Below are positions 5,946-11,024 of a DNA stretch of 11,024 nucleotides, piece after piece. The DNA is taken from the NCBI GenBank assembly GCA_032250555.1, contig JAVVFI010000164.1, forward strand, positions 1 to 11,024, in the 5' to 3' direction. How positions within the stretch are numbered: position 1 is the stretch's first letter; each line of letters opens with the position of its first letter. The DNA comes from NIOZ-UU13 sp032250555 (lineage in GTDB: Bacteria > Planctomycetota > Phycisphaerae > Sedimentisphaerales > Anaerobacaceae). Under the pieces are notes generated by a model. That model did not search any database, was not told where the DNA came from, and saw only the letters and a list, made by a program, of their open reading frames with translations. A program made the position numbers and the translations under genes.

Positions 5946-8528
5946 ATGACCGCATGGGCAAGTACCGGCCTTAAAGGCCTTGATGCGACACTTTGTGATT
6001 TGAAAAAGGGCGACAACGTAGTCTGGCAGGTTGATAGCATTGAAGATTACAGCCGCTTTGTTACTCCATACGTAAAAAAAGCGTTAGAGGACAAACGAAA
6101 CATTGTTTATATGAGATTTGCTCAACACAAGCCTCTCATTGAAAATGATCCGAATGTAACAGTTTACCAGCTTGACTCAAAGGACGGTTTCGAGAGTTTT
6201 TCCTCACACGTTCATGCTATAATTTCAAAAGAAGGCATCGAGGCATATTACGTTTTTGACTGCCTTTCCGATTTGTTAGCCGCCTGGGCAACTGATCTAA
6301 TGGTTGGCAACTTCTTTATGGTAACCTGCCCTTATCTTTTCGAACTGGATACAATCGCTTACTTTGCCATATTGCGAAATCATCATTCTTTTCAAACTGT
6401 CGCCCGGATCCGTGAAACTACCCAGTTGCTGCTGGATGTGTATAACTTCGATGGAAATACTTATGTTCACCCGTTAAAAGTATGGAGGCGATATTCACCG
6501 ACCATGTTTTTGCCTCACCTGCAGCATGAAGAAGAATTTTCGCCATTAGTAAGCAGCATCGATGCAAGCAAATTATTATCTCATATCTCCCAGCAGGGTC
6601 TGAACTTTTCGGCGAGAACGCTGGATTACTGGGACCGTCTTTTTATGAAGGCGGACGGCTTGATGAAATCAGCTCCGAATTCAGAAGACGCCAAAGAACT
6701 GGTTCGGGAGCTTTGCAGAATAATGGTAGGCAGGGAAAAAAGAATTTCTGACCTGGCCCACAGCAGCTTTACTCTCGAAGATTTGATGAATATTAAGAGC
6801 AGGCTGATTGGAAGCGGCTTCATCGGCGGTAAGGCAGCCGGCATGCTTCTGGCACAAAAAATTCTGGCAAATGACAATTCATTCGACTCGGACCAGTACC
6901 TGGAACCCCATGATTCATTCTATATCGGGTCGGATGTTTTTTACAGTTATATAGTAGAGAACGGCTGGTGGAAGCTGCTCATGAGACAAAAGACAAAGGA
7001 AGGCTACTTTGAAGCAGCCCCTGAAATCAGGGAAAATCTACTGAGGGGTAAATTCCCTGGCCTGCTTCGTGAGCGGTTTCAGGAAATAATAGATTACTTC
7101 GGCCAGTCGCCGATTATTGTTCGATCAAGCAGTTTGCTGGAAGATTCATTCGGCAACGCGTTTGCAGGAAAATACGAAAGCTTATTCCTCGTAAATCAGG
7201 GTGACCCAGAACAACGATATCGAGAGTTCGAAGAGGCCGTCAGGAGAGTGTATGCAAGTACTATGGATAAGAACGCCCTTACATATCGTCTCCAAAGGAA
7301 TCTTGACCAGCAGGATGAACAGATGGCTTTACTTGTCCAGCGAGTATCGGGCTCCTATCAAAAACATTACTTTTTCCCATGTCTGGCCGGTGTGGGTGTC
7401 TCATACAACACGTTCGTCTGGAACCAGGACCTTGACCCCAAAGCCGGTATGTTGAGACTTGTTTTCGGGCTTGGCACAAGAGCGGTGGACCGGGTTGAGG
7501 ACGACTATCCACAGACTATCGCTCTGGATCAGCCGCTGTTACGCCCATACGGTAACAGAGAAGACGCAATAAGATTTTCGCAGCACAGCGTTGATCTTCT
7601 TGATACAAGCCAAAACTGCTTAAGGACGGTTCGCTTTATCGAGCTTTTGAAGGAAAATCTTGATATGCAATTAGACCTGTTGGCCAGTCCTGATCGTCAT
7701 ACTGACCGAAGAATGAAAGAGATGGGCATAAAAGGCCAAAGGTCGTGGGTATTGACATTTGAAAAATTCTTGTCGAATACTAATTTTCCACAGGTAATGC
7801 AGAAACTGCTTGGGATACTGGAAAGATATTATGATTACCCCGTTGATGTAGAGTTCACGGTAAATTTTGCTGCTAACGGCTCTTTCAAGATCAATTTAGT
7901 TCAGTGCAGACCTTTACAAACAAAAGGTCTGGTAGCAAGCGTGGAAATCCCAGAAGACATTGCATCAGAGAAAATCCTCTTTGCCTCCGACGGCTACACC
8001 ATGGGCGGAAGCATTTCGCAGCCGATCAAAAGAATTATTTATGTCGAACCGCAGGCATATGTAGAAGCTCCGATTTCACAAAAATACAGCATAGCAAGGC
8101 TGATAGGCAAGCTGAATGGACAGATTTCAGATAAAAAGAAGGCTCCGACCCTTTTGCTCGGGCCGGGCAGGTGGGGGACAACAACGCCAAGTTTGGGTGT
8201 TCCCGTCAGTTTTTCTGAAATCAATAACATTTCTGTGCTTATGGAGATAGCCTACGAAGGTGGAAATTTGATGCCGGAGCTTTCCTTCGGTACTCATTTC
8301 TTCCAGGACCTGGTTGAAAGTGATATCTTTTACGCAGCCCTGTTTCCACAAAAAGAAGACGTAGTATTCAATAAGAACAAGCTTTTAGAAATGCCCAATT
8401 TGCTGATCGATCTTGTCCCTGCAGAAAGAGATTATGAAAATGTGGTAAAAGTTGTTGATCTCGATTCGGATTCATTACAAATCATGTCGGACATTGTCAG
8501 CCAAAAACTTATTTGCTTTTTCAAGTAA
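5946..8528 (+). CDS. KaiC-like/PPDK-type ATP-grasp fusion protein (PEP/pyruvate-binding domain protein)
   Basis: Function unknown. The 860-aa protein appears to have three parts. Residues 5-190 resemble a RecA/KaiC (RAD55-like) domain: TGLKGLDATL at 7-16, GDNVVWQVDS at 22-31 where a P-loop would be expected but without GK[ST], and a Walker-B-like YYVFDCLSDL (101-110). Residues about 285-660 form a PPDK/PEP-synthase N-terminal ATP-grasp domain, with GGKAAGM (294-300), IVRSSSLLEDSFGNAFAGKY (391-410), LLVQRVSG (462-469) and NLVQCRPLQTK (650-660). The last 200 residues hold LLLGPGRWGTTTPSLGVPVS (736-755) and FGTHFFQDLVESDIFY (781-796), a block I recall from similar unstudied proteins. The phosphohistidine domain (GG.TSHAA) and the PEP-binding TIM barrel of true PEP synthase/PPDK are absent, so it should not make PEP. 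A GAGG Shine-Dalgarno sits inside the end of the preceding gene, implying translational coupling with the sigma-54 activator. Confidence 0.8.
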   Translation: MTAWASTGLKGLDATLCDLKKGDNVVWQVDSIEDYSRFVTPYVKKALEDKRNIVYMRFAQHKPLIENDPNVTVYQLDSKDGFESFSSHVHAIISKEGIEAYYVFDCLSDLLAAWATDLMVGNFFMVTCPYLFELDTIAYFAILRNHHSFQTVARIRETTQLLLDVYNFDGNTYVHPLKVWRRYSPTMFLPHLQHEEEFSPLVSSIDASKLLSHISQQGLNFSARTLDYWDRLFMKADGLMKSAPNSEDAKELVRELCRIMVGREKRISDLAHSSFTLEDLMNIKSRLIGSGFIGGKAAGMLLAQKILANDNSFDSDQYLEPHDSFYIGSDVFYSYIVENGWWKLLMRQKTKEGYFEAAPEIRENLLRGKFPGLLRERFQEIIDYFGQSPIIVRSSSLLEDSFGNAFAGKYESLFLVNQGDPEQRYREFEEAVRRVYASTMDKNALTYRLQRNLDQQDEQMALLVQRVSGSYQKHYFFPCLAGVGVSYNTFVWNQDLDPKAGMLRLVFGLGTRAVDRVEDDYPQTIALDQPLLRPYGNREDAIRFSQHSVDLLDTSQNCLRTVRFIELLKENLDMQLDLLASPDRHTDRRMKEMGIKGQRSWVLTFEKFLSNTNFPQVMQKLLGILERYYDYPVDVEFTVNFAANGSFKINLVQCRPLQTKGLVASVEIPEDIASEKILFASDGYTMGGSISQPIKRIIYVEPQAYVEAPISQKYSIARLIGKLNGQISDKKKAPTLLLGPGRWGTTTPSLGVPVSFSEINNISVLMEIAYEGGNLMPELSFGTHFFQDLVESDIFYAALFPQKEDVVFNKNKLLEMPNLLIDLVPAERDYENVVKVVDLDSDSLQIMSDIVSQKLICFFK

Positions 8529-8700
8529 AATACGTCTTAAGCAAGGGACACTCTCTGGCCGGTTTAACACAATTTTGTATTTTAATCATAATATTTGATT
8601 TTTTTCTTCTGGTTCATCCGTTCTTTAGCCTGATCCGGACATTAGGGCAAATTTTTCTGCGTCACATTATTATAGTTTAAAAAATAAATTTTAAAATAGT
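8529..8700. other. AT-rich intergenic spacer after the bicistron
   Basis: No open frame of interest and no strong stem followed by a T-run was found, so the transcript end of the bicistron is not visible. A TCCG/CGGA pair around 8617-8640 is too short to call a terminator. Confidence 0.3.
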
Positions 8701-8729
8701 TTGATTATTGCAGAGTCACTCATTAATAT
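8701..8729 (+). promoter_or_regulatory. Likely sigma-70-type promoter of the SANT-like gene
   Basis: TTGATT (8701-8706) and TAATAT (8724-8729) are separated by exactly 17 nt. Each matches the vegetative consensus at 4 of 6 positions. Transcription would begin near 8736 and give a leader of about 50 nt before the ATG at 8786. Confidence 0.45.
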
Positions 8730-8770
8730 GTCCCTTAGGCGGGTGGCATATCATAGGTTCGTTTAGTGTA

Positions 8771-8778
8771 AAAAGGAG
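8771..8778 (+). promoter_or_regulatory. Strong ribosome binding site of the SANT-like gene
   Basis: AAAAGGAG lies 7 nt before the ATG at 8786. It decides the start against a TTG at 8708 in the same frame, which would add 26 residues unlike the rest of the protein. Confidence 0.8.
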
Positions 8779-8785
8779 TCACATT

Positions 8786-8992
8786 ATGGCCAAGAAAAAG
8801 AAAACAAAGAAATTAATCAAAGGTTTGTGGACTAAAGGCGAATTGACTAAGCTCAAGAAACTTTTCCCAAGCAATCCCACAGCCAAAATTTCCGAGGCAT
8901 TGGGACGGCCAAACGATGCTGTAAAAAAGAAGGCCTCCAGAATGGGACTTCGCAAATCAAAGAGATACCTGAAAACACTTGGTAGAGCGTAA
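8786..8992 (+). CDS. Small basic SANT/Myb-like DNA-binding protein
   Basis: A 68-aa, very lysine-rich protein, probably a DNA-binding or nucleoid-associated factor. After a basic N-terminus (MAKKKKTKK) comes a SANT/Myb-like or HTH region: LWTKGELTKLKKLFP (14-28), then TAKISEALGRPNDAVKKKAS (32-51). The conserved Trp15, the three-helix spacing and the 'I.E.LGR..DAVKKKA.RMGL' pattern resemble small SANT-domain proteins that are frequent in Planctomycetes. The final RKSKRYLKTLGR is also basic. It is a stand-alone gene with a recognisable promoter and a strong ribosome binding site, unrelated in spacing to its neighbours. The DNA target and regulon are unknown. The family assignment rests on pattern recognition in a short protein. 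Confidence 0.72.
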   Translation: MAKKKKTKKLIKGLWTKGELTKLKKLFPSNPTAKISEALGRPNDAVKKKASRMGLRKSKRYLKTLGRA

Positions 8993-9109
8993 CTGTAAAA
9001 TACTTCTTTTTGTGAAACAAACGGGGACATAGTAATCTATCTTTAGACGGGGATTCAACAGACGACGGACATTATACACAATTGAAGATTTCCTGCGGAT
9101 TTTACAGTT
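8991..9109. repeat. 11-bp perfect inverted repeat flanking a 97-nt segment
   Basis: AACTGTAAAAT (8991-9001) and ATTTTACAGTT (9099-9109) are exact reverse complements. The left arm begins inside the stop codon of the SANT-like gene. The segment between them contains two copies of ACGGGGA (about 9020 and 9047). It could be a long-range transcript fold at the 3' end of the small gene, or the ends of a tiny non-autonomous element; no target-site duplication was seen. Confidence 0.4.
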
Positions 9110-9130
9110 GTTGTTTTGCTTATTTTTAGG

Positions 9131-9154
9131 CTGATTATCAGTCTTTGCGCTGAT
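9131..9154. promoter_or_regulatory. Possible operator: three CTGAT half-sites
   Basis: CTGAT (9131-9135) and ATCAG (9137-9141) form a perfect palindrome around a single T. A third half-site CTGAT follows at 9150-9154. They overlap the -35 and spacer of the candidate promoter, where a bound regulator would block RNA polymerase. The half-sites are only 5 bp. Confidence 0.35.
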
Positions 9155-9164
9155 AGTGTATAAT
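9135..9164 (+). promoter_or_regulatory. Candidate sigma-70-type promoter of the oxidoreductase gene
   Basis: A perfect TATAAT lies at 9159-9164, with TTATCA (4 of 6 to TTGACA) 18 nt upstream at 9135-9140. It would give an untranslated leader of roughly 170 nt before the ATG at 9341, which is long; a closer promoter is possible. Confidence 0.35.
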
Positions 9165-9328
9165 ATAAGTTCCCTTTCGCTACTCAATTTATTCCATTAT
9201 TATATCTGTTCTCAAATCACCTTTCAAAATAATTGACCAAAGCATTGTATTTTATTATCATTTTCTTCGTTAAGCATAAAGCTCAAACACAGGAATATAC
9301 TTTAATTATACAATTCATTTATAATGAC

Positions 9329-9333
9329 AGGAG
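9329..9333 (+). promoter_or_regulatory. Ribosome binding site of the oxidoreductase gene
   Basis: AGGAG is 7 nt from the ATG at 9341 and 4 nt from a tandem ATG at 9338. Spacing favours 9341, placing the twin-arginine motif at residues 6-7 as expected. Confidence 0.65.
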
Positions 9334-9340
9334 CTTAATG

Positions 9341-10822
9341 ATGAAACAGTTAACACGCCGATATTTTTTGAAAAATTCGATGGCAGCAAGTTTTACTCTG
9401 GCGATGCCATTTTCCCGTGTTCGCGGTGCTAATAATGATATTCGTGCCGCTGTAGTAGGTTTTCGAGGTCACGGCAGAACCCACATTAACGCTTATTTGA
9501 AAATCCCAGGAGTGCGTGTCGTTGCTCTGTGCGATGCTGACAGTGATATTCTTTCCCGTGGTGTTTCTGAGTCCAAAGGTCGAAATCAGAAAGTAGAAGC
9601 ATATTCTGATGTGCGTAAACTCCTTGATGATAATAGCATAGACGTCGTTTCGACCGCAACTCCCAATCATTGGCATGCGCTTGTGACCATTTGGGCCTGC
9701 CAGGCAGGTAAAGATGTCTGCGTTGAAAAGCCGGTTTCGCATAATATTTTTGAAGGTCGTAAAATGGTCGAAGCATCACGTAAGTATAATCGTATCGTTC
9801 AGGCAGATCTTGATCTTCGTTCAAATGAAGGTTTGACTGAAGCGGTTCGATATATTCAACATGGACAGCTCGGCAAGATCCTTGTTGTGCGTGGCTTCTG
9901 CTACAAGAGACGCAGCAGCATGGGAAAAGTATCTGGACCACAGAAGATCCCTGAGTCGGTTGATTATAATTTGTGGTGTGGACCTGCCCCCAAGGAACCA
10001 TTGATGCGTAAAAATCTTCATTATGACTGGCACTGGGTTTGGTCAACCGGTTGCGGTGAAATCGGCAATAACGGACCACATCAACTTGACGTATGTCGAT
10101 GGGTAGTAGGCAAAAGCAAATTACCTGATAGAGTTATGAGCCTCGGAGGAAGATTCGGCTATGATGATGACGGCCAGACGCCTAATACACAAATTACCAT
10201 TTTTGAATATGACGATGTTCCGATAATTTACGAAGTAAGAGGCCTGCCAACAAAAGAAGGCGATTCTAATATGGATATCTTCCGTTCTGTCAGTAGTTAT
10301 GGTGTGGTTATGCAAAGTGGTCGCCAAAGCCCTTCTCCTAACACAGGCGTTATAGTTCAATGTGAAAATGGTTATGTTAACCTCAAAGATCTTATTGCTT
10401 ACAACAATAACGGAAAGGTAGTCAAACGATTCAAATCAATCAGTCCCGGACCACAGGCCAGTTTCATAAATGCGGTTAGAAGCAGAAATATCAACGATAT
10501 CAGGACTGATATCCTCAAAGGCCACCTATCTACATGTCTTTGTCATATGGGAAATATTTCTTATCGTATAGGTGCAGAATCATCAAGCGATCAAATCAGA
10601 GAAGTTATTCAGGGAGAAAAAGAATCACTTGAAGCTTTCGAGCGTTTCCAAAAACATCTTTTAGTAAATGGAGTTAGTCTAAAGAAAACTCCTGCAGTAC
10701 TTGGCCCCTGGCTTAAAATGAATTCTAAAAATGAAAGATTCATCGGTAAATTTTCTAAACGAGCTAACAAACTTTTAACAAGGGACTATAGAAAACCATT
10801 TGTTGTTCAAGAGAATATCTAA
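9341..10822 (+). CDS. Tat-exported Gfo/Idh/MocA family oxidoreductase
   Basis: Predicted NAD(P)-dependent dehydrogenase of the glucose-fructose oxidoreductase / inositol dehydrogenase family, acting on a sugar or sugar-like substrate and probably exported folded with its cofactor. The 493-aa protein begins with a twin-arginine signal (TRRYFLK, residues 5-11, hydrophobic stretch to about 23). The Rossmann domain starts at about 34 with VVGFRGHGRTH (38-48), a GxxGxG glycine pattern, and continues to CDADS (64-68), ATPNHWH (106-112) and the family's EKPVSHN (129-135), whose Lys130 is the usual catalytic lysine. The second domain follows, with YDWHW (228-232) and GNNGPHQLDVCRW (242-254) as the likely substrate-binding region. 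The C-terminal part (about 430-493) is a charged extension. Many near paralogues are typical of Planctomycetes. The substrate cannot be assigned. The gene stands alone after a 350-nt gap. Confidence 0.92.
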   Translation: MKQLTRRYFLKNSMAASFTLAMPFSRVRGANNDIRAAVVGFRGHGRTHINAYLKIPGVRVVALCDADSDILSRGVSESKGRNQKVEAYSDVRKLLDDNSIDVVSTATPNHWHALVTIWACQAGKDVCVEKPVSHNIFEGRKMVEASRKYNRIVQADLDLRSNEGLTEAVRYIQHGQLGKILVVRGFCYKRRSSMGKVSGPQKIPESVDYNLWCGPAPKEPLMRKNLHYDWHWVWSTGCGEIGNNGPHQLDVCRWVVGKSKLPDRVMSLGGRFGYDDDGQTPNTQITIFEYDDVPIIYEVRGLPTKEGDSNMDIFRSVSSYGVVMQSGRQSPSPNTGVIVQCENGYVNLKDLIAYNNNGKVVKRFKSISPGPQASFINAVRSRNINDIRTDILKGHLSTCLCHMGNISYRIGAESSSDQIREVIQGEKESLEAFERFQKHLLVNGVSLKKTPAVLGPWLKMNSKNERFIGKFSKRANKLLTRDYRKPFVVQENI

Positions 10823-11024
10823 TTAAAATTTAAGCTTGCGGCATTGTATGTTTGAATAACAACAAACACTTTTATTAGAAGAAAATTTAATTTGATCATA
10901 CATTTGTTTTTTATTTGAGTACACTTCAAATGAAAAACTCGTTCTTTGATGCCACCGCCAAAAGTACGGAAACGGCCAATTAACCTTCGTTTTTGATCCC
11001 TCACTTACGTTCGGGGCTCTGTTT
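10823..11024. other. AT-rich right-hand flank, no gene recognised
   Basis: No protein-coding frame with recognisable content was found. The last 40 nt become GC-richer (around CACTTACGTTCGGGGCTCTG) and may be the edge of another feature cut by the window; I cannot identify it. Confidence 0.3.
10849..10876 (+). terminator. Weak terminator-like hairpin after the oxidoreductase
   Basis: TGTTTG (10849-10854) pairs perfectly with CAAACA (10863-10868) around an 8-nt loop and is followed by CTTTTATT. The stem is short and AT-rich, so intrinsic termination here is only tentative. Confidence 0.3.

Larger units (their letters stand above)
8993..9340. other. Intergenic region between SANT-like gene and oxidoreductase
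   Basis: About 350 nt without a supported gene. It holds the inverted repeat above, a candidate promoter with three CTGAT half-sites (9131-9164), and the ribosome binding site at 9329-9333. A frame open from TTG 9233 into the oxidoreductase is rejected as an N-terminal extension. Confidence 0.45.

Noticed and set aside
5946..8528. Naming the PPDK-like gene ppsA or ppdK
   Set aside because: The catalytic phosphohistidine and PEP-binding domains are missing and the N-terminus is unrelated to those enzymes.
8746..8763. Possible sigma-54 -24/-12 promoter (TGGCAT followed by GGTTCG)
   Set aside because: The -24 half fits, but the -12 element lacks the GC dinucleotide at the required spacing and the TTGCA match is poor.
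8708..8785. 26-residue N-terminal extension of the SANT-like protein from TTG
   Set aside because: It overlaps the candidate promoter and lacks a ribosome binding site, whereas AAAAGGAG is ideally spaced from the ATG at 8786.
9233..9340. 36-residue N-terminal extension of the oxidoreductase from TTG
   Set aside because: It would bury the twin-arginine signal; AGGAG directly precedes the ATG pair at 9338/9341.
9486..10079. Minus-strand 197-aa open frame
   Set aside because: It lies wholly inside the well-supported oxidoreductase gene, and its sequence shows no domain-like pattern.
1..11024. CRISPR array or complete insertion sequence
   Set aside because: No regularly spaced repeats and no transposase reading frame were found on either strand.

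Overview
The window looks like chromosomal DNA of a Planctomycetota bacterium, most likely of the Phycisphaerae / Sedimentisphaerales type. This is inferred from gene content, not from any marker gene: a twin-arginine-exported sulfatase, a twin-arginine-exported Gfo/Idh/MocA oxidoreductase, a two-lobed acetyl-xylan-esterase-like hydrolase, a tiny SANT/Myb-like protein and a KaiC-like/PPDK-like fusion protein together are typical of that phylum. All five large genes and the one small gene read on the + strand.

Layout. (1) Positions 1-480 hold no intact gene. They look like the scar of an integrated element: a 25-nt 3' end of an alanine-type tRNA or tmRNA (331-355), and a minus-strand reading frame that crosses it and continues into a conserved-looking tail typical of planctomycete integrases. 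(2) 489-4037 is a two-gene polysaccharide-degradation unit: a formylglycine sulfatase and a secreted alpha/beta-hydrolase (carbohydrate esterase type), 57 bp apart. (3) 4038-4364 is a very AT-rich regulatory gap with inverted and tandem repeats. (4) 4365-8528 is a tight bicistron: a GAF + AAA+ + Fis sigma-54 activator (NifA-like) followed 3 bp later by an 860-aa protein with a RecA/KaiC-like N-terminal domain lacking its P-loop, a PPDK-type ATP-grasp domain, and a C-terminal domain that carries no phosphohistidine motif. (5) 8786-8992 encodes a 68-aa basic SANT/Myb-like protein with its own likely promoter. (6) 9341-10822 encodes a Tat-exported Gfo/Idh/MocA dehydrogenase with a candidate promoter and operator far upstream. 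(7) 10823-11024 is AT-rich and holds only a weak hairpin.

How the parts may work together. The sulfatase, esterase and sugar-type oxidoreductase fit extracytoplasmic breakdown of decorated (sulfated, acylated) polysaccharides. The sigma-54 activator and its partner look like a separate signalling module: the partner resembles a nucleotide- or PEP-pathway sensor more than a working PEP synthase. That module, and the integration scar at the left edge, are the parts most worth following up.
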